Origin: Gremmenia infestans
Lineage: Eukaryota; Ascomycota; Leotiomycetes; Helotiales; Hamatocanthoscyphaceae
Assembly: GCA_032629725.1 (NCBI GenBank)
Contig: JAFEVB010000005.1
Location: 62,001 to 126,000, forward strand
Direction of reading: 5' to 3'
Length of the DNA stretch: 64,000 nt
The notes beneath the pieces were generated by a model. The model was not told the DNA's origin. It worked only from the letters and a program-made list of their open reading frames with translations, and searched no databases. The position numbers and the translations under genes were made by a program. How positions within the stretch are numbered: position 1 is the first letter of the stretch; every line of letters begins with the position of its first letter. This document shows positions 1 through 11,023 of the stretch, piece after piece.

Positions 1-192
1 ACGTACTACTGGACAGTTCTTCCCTCATGCAAGTCGTCATATCATCTTCCCCTTCAACTCCACAACAGTCGCAAACTTGCAACGTCCTTTGTCCATCTCC
101 AACACCAAACATCCCAGTTCAACAAGAACAAGCACGCTCTCCTACAAGTCTTTTTGCAGCCTAATCGCACCTGTGCATATACACCATTCATC

Positions 193-938
193 ATGTCGTC
201 TTTCCAAGATAAAGCACAGAGCTACATCGCTCACCTTGATAAGGAGGTAAGCACACAATAACCACGAGTTCCGCGCATCCAAACCGCCTGGCAGTTGCGA
301 TAGAGATTTTTTCGCTGCGCGACGTTGCGCTGTTGAATTAGAATTCAAATATTCACTAATCGCTCAACCAGCTTTCCAAGTACCCAACCTTGAACAACCT
401 TGAGAAGCAGACTTCGGTTCCCAAGGTTTACGCCTTCCTCGGATTGGGCGCATTCTACTTCTTCTTCATCTTCTTCAACATCGCTGGTCAGTTTCTTACG
501 AACATCGCCGGATTCGTCATTCCAGGCTATTACTCCCTGGAAGCATTGTTCTCTGTTGGCAAGGCCGACGACACTCAGTGGCTCACGGTATGCCACAACA
601 TCTGACTCCACTGCCAACACTTTACTAATATTCCGCCTACAGTATTGGGTCGTGTTCGCATTTTTCACGGTGTTTGAAAGCGCTGTTAATGCTGTCTACT
701 GGTTCCCGTTCTACTACACCTTCAAGTTTCTCCTCGTGCTCTGGCTTGCTCTTCCAGTGACTGGGTGAGTCTACCGACCCCTTCATTCGTGCGCCGTACT
801 GACAGCCCATACAGCGGCGCTCAAGTCGTCTTCCGTTCATTCGTTCAGCCAGTATTCTCTCGCTATTTCACTGGAGCTGGCGCGACTGCGGCAAACCTTC
901 GCTCAAAGGTCGATTCTGCCGGCGACAAGACCTTGTAA
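193..938 (+). CDS. YOP1: YOP1/REEP (TB2/DP1/HVA22 family) ER membrane-shaping protein
   Basis: Four exons (193-246, 372-587, 643-764, 815-938) give 171 aa, the usual length of fungal Yop1. The protein starts MSSFQDKAQSYIAHLDKE and has two long hydrophobic hairpins: roughly residues 34-55 (FLGLGAFYFFFIFFNIAG) and 92-130 (WVVFAFFTVFESAVNAVYWFPFYYTFK). The conserved core PGYYSLEAL and the TQWLTYWVV signature of the TB2/DP1/HVA22 family are present. Family knowledge: reticulon-like wedge insertion that stabilises high-curvature tubular ER, with partners Sey1/atlastin and Rtn1. All three introns have GT-AG ends and the phases agree (0, 0, 2). First gene of a run of three + strand genes. The 5' exon start is the only ATG giving a continuous N-terminus. 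High confidence. Confidence 0.95.
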
Positions 939-1822
939 ACAGTGCAAGCTAAGGAAGCCCCTTGAAAAGCTGGCTAGGCCGCTTCAACCAATACGATGGC
1001 AGAATTTTGGGGTTTCCATCAATTGATGAGTTATCGACTGGATTACGAAAGAGATGTCTCGGCCACAATGATATTTGTGGATGGCTTATGCCGATGGAGT
1101 CGTGGTGGAATATCGGAGGGTAGGGATAATGGGACGAATCTCTTTTGGTCTTTTTGGGCTAGGAATCATTCTATATGAATTGTTATATAGAACTACGTGT
1201 GCCAAGTTTTTGCTGATATTGCGTTGTTATTGATCGTGAAGTGTAGAAGGAATGAAGTTTTATGAATTGCCACTATGCTATATTATAGTGCCCGATTTCC
1301 TAAATTTCGCTAGAGACTCGAGTATGATCAAAAATAACAGGACTGTTCTTTTCCTCTATGCGCGACTTTCAGTTGCAGTAGGTTTTTTTTCCTTCTTTAA
1401 TTGCTAGATGCTATTTTGTGTAAATTATTAGGCAGGTTTGTGATAAGCTAGAAGTATAGGCCATGTAAATAAATCAGGTTATACAACGCATTCTTGAAGC
1501 CGCGGCCGCGCCAAGGCCTTTAGTAAGCGGTCGCTCCTTCAACACATCCATCATAACACTTGAGGTAAACAACCATCAAATCCCCCCCCCGTTCCCCTCC
1601 ACGACTGTCAGTGATCTCTTGACGCCACGGCCTCATTATTGTATCCAGCGATAGAATCGCCGATAAGGCGCGACTCGTGAACGACAACTCACACGCCAAT
1701 ACGACCGGGCGCCAGGCCGACAAATCTGTAAACAACAACCCCCAGCCAACTGCACTCGTAGGAGATTCGACGCTACCAGCAATTCCATAGAAGAAGAATT
1801 GTCGTCAATCCTAGCCGCTGTT
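939..1822. other. Intergenic region YOP1 to RFX
   Basis: Holds the YOP1 3' UTR and the RFX promoter. Short ORFs here have no family features. No repeat or RNA gene seen. Confidence 0.6.
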
Positions 1823-4476
1823 ATGGGTGAGTGTTATCGATTCCCCCCTCACAAGATTCCGTCACTATTTGCCTTCCATTTGCAGATAGACCGGCTAACC
1901 CATCAAAACAGACCAACCACCAGCAGACCCCAAACTTCCAAAATCTAGGTCAAGATCAAATACCGCGGCTTCAAATAAAAGCAGAAAAAGACCACTCTCT
2001 AGAGCGTCGACTACCAGCATACACAGCGGACTTACTCAGCCACTTGTCAGTCAACAAAACGTAGATGCCACCACAGAATACCATACGCAATATTATGATC
2101 CGAATGCGCTCGCGCAACAAAGATTTGGGGACATGACCCACCAGATGACGCCCGAAGATATGGTCATTCAGTCGGCTTCGCAGCTGCAAAATCCCCGCGG
2201 TTATGATTTAGACCCGGCACTTGGAGGCGGTCCGCATCATGGTTTGCCCTACTCCCATGAGACTCAATACAAACCGGAGAATGGACGTCAATCTCTTCCT
2301 GTGGAGTATGGACCGAGCTATAATGAAGCCGACAGCCAGCTTTTGGAAGGTCGTAGCGATGAGCAAGATGAGGTTGACTCGTTGGCAGGAGCCAGTGGGC
2401 CAGCGAAGAAAGCCTCCAAATCAAGTGCGGCGAATGAGTTGGAGATGCGACAGCTATTTCAATCAAACAAGCACCGGTCTTTGCCAGAAGTAGCAAGTGA
2501 GCTACAGGGAAATGAAAGAGGGCCGCAATCCGAAAGACAGCGACAAGTGTTTGCGATGCTCTGGTACGTATTTGTCTCCAGTAGCACATGTTGGCGAATG
2601 CAGAGTGCTGATGGATATCTGTCTTAGGATTAATCAAGTCTGTGATAAAGGTAAAGGTTCTGTACCGAGAGGTCGTGTCTATGCAAACTACGTGTCGAGA
2701 TGCGCTACAGAACGAGTCACAGTCCTGAATCCTGCATCTTTTGGAAAACTTGTACGTGTGCTTTTCCCAGGACTTAAGACGCGAAGGCTGGGCGTGCGAG
2801 GTGAATCCAAGTACCACTACGTCAACTTCAGTCTCAAGGACGATCAACCGCAGTTGTCTGAGGCGCAAAATATGCCATCAATTCAAGGTTTTAATGACGC
2901 GCCTAGCTTCATCCAAAGCTTCAGGTATGGCTTCACTAAATTCATTCCTGGTTTGGAGCTCACAGATACTAGCCAAAGCATGCCATCTCAAGCGCAATAT
3001 CCTGTAGATAGAGCTACATTCCCATCCCCTGAAATTGCTCAGATGCCCGAGCAAACAGGCCCGAGATGCGAAGGATTTATCAGACCCCATAGTCTTTACA
3101 ACCATCCTGTCGTTTCAGGAATTTCTCAGCTTGAGTCCACAGCAAGCAAGGTGTCACAGCGGCTTCATTTTGCACCTATTGGCGAACCACCGGCTCAAGA
3201 ACAAGCAGCCCTCACTCTTCCCAAGATCGAACCTTTCGTACCAGCCGGTACAGATGCTGACGCTGCAACTGCCTTGACAGCCCTCTATCGTTCTCACTGC
3301 ACTTCACTTGTAGAGTGCATTCGCTACTGCAAAGAAAAAATGTTCTTCCACTTATTCACCTCTTTCCACGGTACCCTCACGATGCCGGTACAGAAATTGT
3401 TCGCGAATCCTAGCATCGCGCCCTGGATCGAAGCATGTGATTTTGTCATGTACCAGAACATGATGCGAACTGTAGCTCCACTGACCCTACAGGTGGCGCC
3501 AAAACCGGTCTTGGATACGTTGAGAAACATTTCAGAACGACTTGTTCCTCATATTAAAACGACTTTTCATGCCCACCCAAGGCACGTTGTTGACGCAAAA
3601 GTCGCCCCAGCGACGCTATTTGCAGGGTTATTGGACCGCGAACTGAGAGTGAACCTGACAGCTCATGCCGCAGCAAATATGCTGTCAAATCCTGCCAATA
3701 GAGATCAGATGTACGAGGATTGGATCACCATGGTCCGAACTCGCAAGATCGCCGAGTGCGTCCCAACGAGAGGCATGGACGACGTAGTTAATCTGCTATT
3801 AACAGAATTGCGAGATCTTCTAGACCCGATTGGGGTTCCGTGGGAGATTGAAGGGGCAACACCGTATGGGGAAATGGCTTTGCGTACTGGACGCCAACAG
3901 CAAACGAGCATCCATGCAGACTCAACTACGGAAAACGTTCTTGATCGCTGGGTTAGTTTCCTCACATCATTGTCTGGAAAATTTCCTTACGCTACCCACG
4001 CCGAGATCGTATGGTGCGTCCAAAGTGTTGGAACAGCAGTTATGAGAGATCTCACTATATCACAAGGGAAGAGTTTTGGTGCATGGTGGGTCACAAAGTG
4101 CTGGATTGATGAAATGATCGTTTTCCTGGCTGAGCAAGGCGGATTTATGGACTACAAGACGTCGCACGGGTCTCTCAACAACCAAGCAAAACAGGCCCTT
4201 GGGAGCCGCGCACCGAGTCAACACGGAAGCCGTTATAGCAGCGGAAGCGATGAATTTCTTCGACACAACGGCGTCGAAGTTGCCACCTCGCAACCCATGG
4301 ATGTCACAAGTCAAGCTGCGATGAATGCAGCCGCTGGCCAGGGTCATGACGATAGTGGAATTGGGATGCGAACGCCTGACGATGATTTCTCCATGGGAAA
4401 GTACGATTTCGAACGTAATAGATCTGGTCCTCAAATCGTGCCTAGCGATTTGTTGCGCCAGCCTTCGGCAGCCTGA
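1823..4476 (+). CDS. RFX-family winged-helix transcription factor (Crt1/CPCR1-like)
   Basis: Three exons: a 4-nt first exon (1823-1826, ATGG), 1912-2563 and 2628-4476, giving 834 aa. The tiny first exon is inferred because only the acceptor at 1911 keeps the long frame open upstream of 2133. The RFX DNA-binding domain spans about residues 195-290 and straddles intron 2: MLWINQVCDKGKGSVPRGR, then YVSRC, SFGKLVRVLFPGLKTRRLG and RGESKYHYVNF. The C-terminal half is the conserved fungal RFX dimerisation/extended region (for example WVSFLTSLSGKFPYATHAE). Known relatives repress DNA-damage genes (yeast Crt1/Rfx1), control cephalosporin synthesis (CPCR1) or link cell division and morphogenesis (RfxA). 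The N-terminus is low-complexity. The family is certain; the specific role here is inference. The first exon is the weakest part of the model. Confidence 0.92.
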
Positions 4477-5478
4477 GAAGAATCGTTGTTTTATTCCATT
4501 GGAGTTCACGTTTTGGGAGGTTACCTACTTCTTTTTTATCTTTTTAGGGACAGGTTGGTTGGGATGAACGAATCTTACGACTCGGATGACGAAACGACTG
4601 GGTTTGTAGATTGGATGCACCGGTGTACATTGGGTAGGCTGCTATGCTTTGTATTAGGGAGACTACGCATTGGATGCGTAGTAAGGGGGTCTTTTTCTCG
4701 GGTCGATTCAGGATTGGTGGAAGCCAGAACATCTTTGGACGCTGTTATGGGTATGTTAGTGTAGGAGTTTGTGTATTTATTCATGTTGAGCAAGGGGGCG
4801 TATCCGGTCATTGGTTGCTATGTCTCCACGGATATCCTAGACATGCAATGCTATGATTACCGTCTTTTTGATTGAACTTGACTTCTTGGTTGACCACAAA
4901 TGCAAAGCCACGAAAGGGACATGCAGGAGTATAGAGTGCTCCGTGCACCCGAGTGGAGGTGGGCAGGCCTGGTATAGTAATTATGATTAGATTACCGGTA
5001 CTTGTACCCAGTATGTAATTGATATAGTATATTTTGGATCGAATCTAAGCGCCTTCAAATGCCCAGCTTCACGAAGCAGCTGGTTGGGTCTTGATCAATT
5101 GCGGACCGGATTCATAGATATATGTGGGAGTTAAGCTCGAGAATTTGAGAGCATTTGTTTTGACAATTTTTATAACATACAGTATGCCATGCATGCATGC
5201 ATGGCATCATTCATGTAGTATTTATTACTCTTGAGATTTGCTTATGATAGCTAGGAACCCATATCCAGTCCTGTCTCGATGGACGCTATTGGTTCAACCT
5301 TATTCTATTTTCTATTTTAGCGTGCTGGGTTGGTACTAGCTAGGATACGATACGGTACCTAGAAGGCAGTGGGGGGTGCGGTGACGATTTCCACGAGAGA
5401 AAACTTATGTTTATGACTCTTTTCCCACGCTTCAACAGCTTCCAGCAGCACAGCATTCCTACTACAGCGCGCGGGAGA
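4477..5478. other. Intergenic region RFX to aspartate kinase
   Basis: No gene features. Contains the RFX 3' UTR, a 24-nt perfect palindrome at 5184-5207 and the aspartate kinase promoter. TGACTC at 5414-5419 matches six of seven bases of a Gcn4/CpcA element; it is promoter only if translation starts at 5479. Confidence 0.5.
5184..5207. repeat. 24-nt perfect palindrome built on ATGC units
   Basis: The 24 bases read identically on both strands, with ATGC tetranucleotides in the centre. It lies 707 nt after the RFX stop and about 270 nt before the aspartate kinase start. Function unknown; it could be a cruciform or a dyad binding site. Confidence 0.7.
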
Positions 5479-7307
5479 ATGAATACTGCCACAGCCGTCA
5501 CCGGGCATAGCAATGCTTCATCTGTATCTGTGTCTGTCCCAGCCAATGCCCTAATGCGCCAAAGGAATAACAGCAGCCAAGGCTGGATCGTCCAAAAGTT
5601 TGGCGGGACAAGCGTGGGGAAATTTGCTGTCAATATTGCAGAGGACATTGTACGGTCAGTTTGTATGCTCTTTGTTCCTGTTTGATAATACTAATGAATT
5701 GCACTTTTAGGGCGAGTTTAAAGGATAATAAAATTGCAGTTGTCTGCTCTGCAAGAAGCACCGGCAAGAAAGTCGAAGGTACAACAAGTCGGTCAGTCGA
5801 AAATTACCCCTCCTCCAATCCTACCCTACGTCCTTCGCTCGCGAGGCTGACGCAGAAGCCACAGGTTACTCGAAATCTACGGCGTCCTCGAATCCGTCAA
5901 TTCCCTCAAAGACACCGAATCCGTTCACTATGAAAGCCTGGTAACGGAATACGAAAGGCTGGTCCATGTCATTTCCGAAGACCATGTCTCCGCAGCCCAG
6001 TCGCATATCCAAGACGAGCGCATACGACTGGAACTCACCAAAGAAATTCAAGCCGAATGCAATGAACTCATAGACTACCGACTAGCTGCGGAGAGATGGC
6101 GTTTAGAAATAGATTCGAGGTCCAAGGATCGCATTGTAAGCTTTGGAGAAAAGCTTAGCTGTCGCTTCCTTGCAGCTTTACTCCAAGATCGGGTAAGTGA
6201 CAACGTCTAACTGCCATCAACGGAACTAACAATGTCCCAGGGTGTTGAATCCGAGTACGTTGACCTTTCAGATGTCGTGCATTTCAAGACCTCCAAGGGG
6301 ATAGATTTGGAATTCTACAAAGAAATGTCTCTTGCTCTTACGGAAAAGGTGTTGGCTTGCGAAGAGAGAGTGCCGGTCATCACAGGTTATTTTGGCACTG
6401 TTCCAGGTGGCTTGATGGACGGGGAGATTGGAAGAGGCTATACAGACTTGTGCGCTGCACTGGTAGCAGTTGGACTCGAAGCAGAAGAGCTGCAAGTCTG
6501 GAAGGAGGTTGATGGTATCTTTACAGCGGATCCCACTAAAGTACCTACAGCAAGACTGCTTCCTACCATCACTCCCTCGGAGGCGGCAGAATTGACCTTC
6601 TACGGTTCTGAAGTCATTCATCACCTTACCATGGACCAAGTCATCCATGCAACACCTCCAATAAGAATCCGGATTAAGAACGTCAAGAATCCCCGAGGCA
6701 ACGGCACGATTGTACTGCCTGACCCAGCGCTCGGGACTGGCCAGCTTTCACATTCAAGAAGCACAAGCTCATTAAATGCAAGGAAGACGCCGAGACGACC
6801 AACAGCAGTTACTATCAAAGACAAAATTTCCGTCATCAACGTTCACTCGAATAAGCGATCCATCTCTCATGGTTTCTTTGCAAAAGTTTTCTCTATACTC
6901 GACAAGCGGCAGTTATCAGTAGACCTCATTTCCACCAGCGAGGTTCACGTTTCCATGGCCATCCACTCCGCTAATATCGCTAATGACGAGCTCCTTAGAG
7001 CCAAAGGCGAACTGGAGCAAGTGGGAGACGTAAGCATCCTGAATAACATGGCCATTCTCTCTTTAGTGGGCGCAGAAATGAAAAACATGATCGGCATCGC
7101 CGGCAGAATGTTCTCTACATTGGGAGAAAATAATGTGAATATTGAAATGATATCTCAAGGTCAGGCCCAAAATCTTTGGTTCCTGGGTAATGAACACTGA
7201 CAACTTTAGGGGCGAGCGAAATAAATATATCCTGTGTTATAGATGAATATGAGGCGACGAGAGCTATGAACATACTGCACACGAATCTTTTTACCTTTCT
7301 CGAATAA
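5479..7307 (+). CDS. Aspartate kinase (HOM3-type), first step of threonine/methionine synthesis
   Basis: Phosphorylates L-aspartate in the fungal threonine/methionine/isoleucine branch. Exons 5479-5654, 5711-5791, 5865-6192, 6241-7159 and 7210-7307 give 533 aa, against 527 in yeast Hom3 (recalled). An in-frame ATG at 5407 would add 24 aa; I prefer 5479. Kinase features: VQKFGGTSVGKF near residue 33, VVCSARSTGKK, SFGEKLSCRF, GRGYTDLCAAL, ELQVWKEVDGIFTADP and the NVKNPRGNGT end of the catalytic domain. Two ACT regulatory domains follow: ISVINVHSNKRSISHGFFAK and LVGAEMKNMIGIAGRMF to DEYEATRAMNIL; the last exon supplies the C-terminal ACT strand. Odd: the motif usually read as EVIHPFTMEQV is EVIHHLTMDQV, followed by a two-residue repeat (IRIRIKN). 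The symbol is left blank because the gene name varies between fungi. Confidence 0.92.
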
Positions 7308-9230
7308 AAAAGCAAATTTTTACTGTTGGGTTGGACAAAATGGCATCTGAAATGCATTGTGGCGTTGCATGTTTGATTTAGGGCACGCATATTGGTGTAG
7401 GTGAAGGCTTGGGATGATATTTGGAGCGTAGACATAGATTGATTCCGAATGATTTAGAGGCGAGCTGCTCAAAGTGGCATTTCTAAGATATTTAAACCTA
7501 CTCTTTAGAATTATGCCCGAGTGGGCCATCTCCGAAAGTGTTTGCTCATAGTGTCATGCGGCAAGTGAGTATCTTACAGCACTTGCTTTCCCTCCTTATT
7601 CTATCGAAAGACCCTTTATCCTAACTGACACGCACCATGCCTTACATCCCCGATTGTCAGAGCCTCCAAGCGAGGGCACATCATGAAGAAGCCGGTCCCT
7701 CTAACATCGATAAAGCTCTTGATCAGTAACCAATTTCTGATCTGTTTCGCGTCTGTCATTCTGTCATTTTCGTAGGCAGCAGGTAGCTTTGTTCCGGAAT
7801 GTTTCTTGCTGGATGCATCTTATGTGGCTTCTTTTCCCAAAGTGATCAGGCGTTCTCAGATTTCTTTATGAGATTGGGCGTTAGCTAGCTGGTTGCTCCG
7901 TGAGATGTCGAAATAAGAATCAGGTGTGCCGGTTGGCTGCCTGAGACGAAGTGTCAGTCAGGTACCTGAACGTATCTAGTTTGGCCTTGATGATAGTTTT
8001 CGTTCTGTGGGATCATAGGGGTATTTCCCTGTTCTGCTCCAGCTATCTCATTTTGGCCCCTCCCGCCGTCCTTCTTGTCGCGCAACCGCTTTTGACGATA
8101 ATATGCCGACTTGACTCAATGATCAGCTCTGCAGCGGCAGGAACGAGCTGCAATGCATGGCAAAATGGCGAGGTCTGGACTCTAAGATGGCGGATTCGTG
8201 CGCGGGAGCATGCGAGCGTGTCGTACAGCTCACTGTCGGCTCCCGCTGACGATTTTCCCATCCGCAGCGTTGGTGCCCAGTGCACAGCTCTTTTGTATGC
8301 GGGGAAGACTGAAAGCTATTGTTGGTCCAGACTTCGTTGAGACGGTGTTTGTGTTTGCGGGGTTGCTTGGGAGCAAGTCTTCCCAGCTGGCGTTGTGCTG
8401 AGCTTCCTAATTACCGAGAACGATGAACTGTTCGGATGGTTTGCCTTGAATCTTGTGCCCCCGACCTAGGGGGGGAAAGTTTAGCTTGAGGGACACAGTA
8501 CTCCGTACATGACGTTATTGGGACCCAGCTTTGTGTTTTGTACGCCCTTTATGCGGTGGTGTTCAGCAGAACTGTCGACGACTGCATTGTTTGTAAGGCA
8601 ATCCCATGGGCTGCAAGGTCATTTACGTATGAGTCATTGCCGAAAATGAGGAATCATTCCATCAGGAAGGTCGTTTAGGGGTTTTACAGGCCACGAGGGA
8701 AGCGGAAGGAAGAAACGTGACGTTCCCGTTCTTATTTCTCCGATTCACACTAGAACTTGAAGAGCAACGCTTCTGGAGACTTGGACAGTCTGAACTCATA
8801 CATGCATGACGGGCCAGTACAACGTTATACACAAGCTCTGCAAAGGTGCATCCACCTCCGAACTATGCAAAGCCGGCACTTATAGGACGTCTCTGCAGGT
8901 TGGTGAAACTTGGGCATCTCTTAAGAGTAAGGTAGTAAGACGTTTTCTTAATGGCAAGTGGTGAGCAGACAAGAAACATGACAGGTAGGATTTGAGTTTA
9001 TCCCCAAATGAGCAGCTTATCAGATAGATGCGGTGGTCGCCAGGGATGATGTGATGGAATCATGGAAGACGCATGGAAGAAGCGTGGAAGGGTGGAAGGG
9101 CGGGAGAATGGCGCTTATGCCGGGGAACGTCAGGTTTACGGTTTATGGAAGGTCTCGGCACGGTTCCAACGTAAATTCAGTGTACACCGTACAGCACCCG
9201 TAACGAAGGGTCAATGCACAAGTACCTAGG
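7308..9230. other. Gene-free intergenic DNA
   Basis: Short ORFs on both strands, the longest about 130 codons near 7951-8340, have no recognisable motif and no splice-linked extension. Nothing further supported. Confidence 0.5.
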
Positions 9231-9242
9231 TAGGTACCGTAA

Positions 9243-9286
9243 GGTAGGTAGGTAGGTAGGTAGGTAGGTAGGTAGGTAGGTAGGTA
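9243..9286. repeat. (GGTA)11 microsatellite
   Basis: Eleven uninterrupted GGTA tetranucleotides, flanked by degenerate copies (CCTAGGTAGGTA) on both sides. Confidence 0.95.
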
Positions 9287-9558
9287 CCTTTCCTAGGTAG
9301 GTATTTAACTACGATACCTTACCTAAATTACCTTGGAACAATCAGATTTTTGGACTGCGGGAAGTGAAAAGTGCTGGAGTGTGCTGACCGGTGTGTTGGT
9401 ACGGTGGTCGTCATTACGAGTATCTTGGCTTGGGTACTGTGCCTTCGGTACCGGCCGGTTCTCGGGCACAAAGCGGGAGTAGAGTAGCAACTTCACTCAG
9501 ATATACTTTGAACCTACTCTCGCAATGCCAAGTACTTACAAACGTGTTGCTATGATGA

Positions 9559-9562
<4 letters not shown>

Positions 9563-9598
<36 letters not shown>
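9563..9598. repeat. (AGT)12 microsatellite
   Basis: Twelve perfect AGT trinucleotides followed by an imperfect extension. Confidence 0.95.
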
Positions 9599-9599
<1 letters not shown>

Positions 9600-10773
9600 A
9601 TAGTAGTAGCACACGCCCTACTACGCCATGTGTCTATTGAAATGGCTAGGTACGAAGTAACTCATCTCATTAACATAGCACAGCTCTGTGACAGGAGAGA
9701 TGCTGTGCAACTTGTGGCACATGCTGTGTGCGTGTGTGTGCGTGTGTGCATGTGTGCATGCCTCACATGCCTCCTCTCCTCTCCCTGCCGGCAATCTTGT
9801 GGTGCTACTGTACTCGCACGCTTACTGGATAATGCAGGCGGAACTCGGCGCACCTGCCCCTGTCCCTGCCCCCTCTCCCAACTTACTATCAGCGTTGCTA
9901 CTATGGAGTACTACTCCATACTGTACTGTACTGTAGAGAGATGTCACAGACTCACAGACTCACAGACTCACAGGAGGCTTTCCTTTGCATTTTGCTTTGG
10001 CAAGGGTGCGCTCCCAGCTTCTTACTTTGGAAATACTCCGTACGTTGCAATCTGCTGCAATCTGCTACAATCTGTTGGAGACGACTCCTCTAGTTGCATG
10101 TCCTGCCTCGCCTGCCTGCCTGCCTGCCTGCCTGCCTGCCGTTCTCTACCCTACCTCTGTAATCCTCCCAGCACTCATCTTCAATGAGGCACGAGTCGTG
10201 GGTAGGACACAGAGGGAGACAGACCAGATTTCAACTCGTCCATCTTGACGAATGGGAATGGGACTTGTATCGTTTGGCTGTACTGTACATCCACACTTTC
10301 GGGCATATTTCTTGATTCTTGGAGCTGATACGAGGACGTGAGATTAGAGCTTCTCTATGTGGATATCCTCCTATCTCTTTACACATGGCCACCCAGCCCT
10401 ACAACTCACTCCATCCAACAAACACATGCTATCCATAAGTCATATCACGTCTAGCTAACCCTACCCTACCCTACCGAGGGGCTTAGCAGACACATGTTAT
10501 CTATGTCGTTTTGTCGCCTTGCCATGCTTACTTATATTGCTCCTGATCTTTCCGCACTTATTTTCTTCCACCTAGCTTATCCCACCAGATCGGTCAAGGT
10601 CCACAAGCTGTCCCCCAAAAACCCCACGCTCTGCAGATCTTCTATTTTGGACATCCACTTCTCTTGTCCCCATTTAATTTCTTTTCTTACTCAGTAGCAG
10701 CCGTCTTGTTTTCCTGTCAACGACCGGCCGGGCAAACTTCTTACACGCGTTTGACTAGCCCTTACAAACGGCT

Positions 10774-10785
10774 CGGAAGGGGCCG
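10774..10785. promoter_or_regulatory. CGG-N6-CCG dyad, candidate UaY/PPR1-type zinc-cluster site
   Basis: CGGAAGGGGCCG has the exact CGG-N6-CCG spacing used by Ppr1 and the Aspergillus purine-catabolism activator UaY (TCGG-N6-CCGA). It starts 250 nt upstream of an AzgA-type transporter, which belongs to the UaY regulon in Aspergillus nidulans. The outer bases match on one side only. Binding is inferred from spacing and context. Confidence 0.5.
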
Positions 10786-10906
10786 CTCTGATCTATCCCG
10801 TGTCAGAAGGGGCTCGCGAGGGTGACTCCGTGGATATACATAACGAAGTGTTCTGCGGGCTGGGAAAGTTGCCATGTTTGGGGGACAAATAAAAATGTTC
10901 TCAAGG

Positions 10907-10912
10907 AGATAA
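10907..10912. promoter_or_regulatory. AGATAA GATA-factor motif upstream of the purine transporter
   Basis: Single AGATAA (HGATAR class, AreA/Nit2) 112 nt before the start codon. Such hexamers are common, so it is only suggestive; it fits nitrogen control of purine uptake. Confidence 0.3.
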
Positions 10913-11023
10913 CGCCCCGCAAGTTAAACACTTTGTACAACTCTACCGACCATCTTGCTTAAGTATATTCATATCTACCACACACATTCCCAGTATATAC
11001 TAAGGAGTACATAATTAAGAGCC

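Larger units (their letters stand above)
9231..10200. repeat. Cluster of simple-sequence repeats
   Basis: Several microsatellites sit within 1 kb: 11 perfect GGTA units at 9243-9286, about 12 AGT units at 9563-9598 with variants to about 9609, a GT/GC-rich run near 9725-9760, an ACAGACTC-type repeat near 9947-9972, TGCAATC-like units near 10046-10076 and CTGC/CCTG units near 10105-10140. The long ORF 9525-10187 is an artefact of these repeats. Confidence 0.85.
10201..11023. other. Intergenic region and purine-transporter promoter
   Basis: No gene seen. A short TAACCC/TACCC run near 10456-10476 is too brief to be telomeric. The final 250 nt carry the candidate sites listed separately. Confidence 0.5.

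Noticed and set aside
2164..2868. 234-codon - strand ORF over the RFX gene
   Set aside because: Antisense shadow of the RFX coding frame; no motif of its own.
5407..5478. Longer aspartate kinase start at the upstream ATG
   Set aside because: Would add 24 residues beyond the family length, and a TGACTC element lies in that stretch; not excluded, but 5479 is preferred.
7951..8340. Possible small gene in the gene-free region
   Set aside because: No conserved motif and no supporting splice structure.
9525..10187. Long + strand ORF of 220 codons
   Set aside because: It runs through (AGT)n, GT-rich and CTGC repeats and gives Val and Cys runs; it is a repeat artefact.
10456..10476. CCCTAA-like run suggesting telomeric repeat
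   Set aside because: Only a few imperfect units, mainly CCCTA, within normal euchromatic sequence; not a telomere or convincing interstitial tract.
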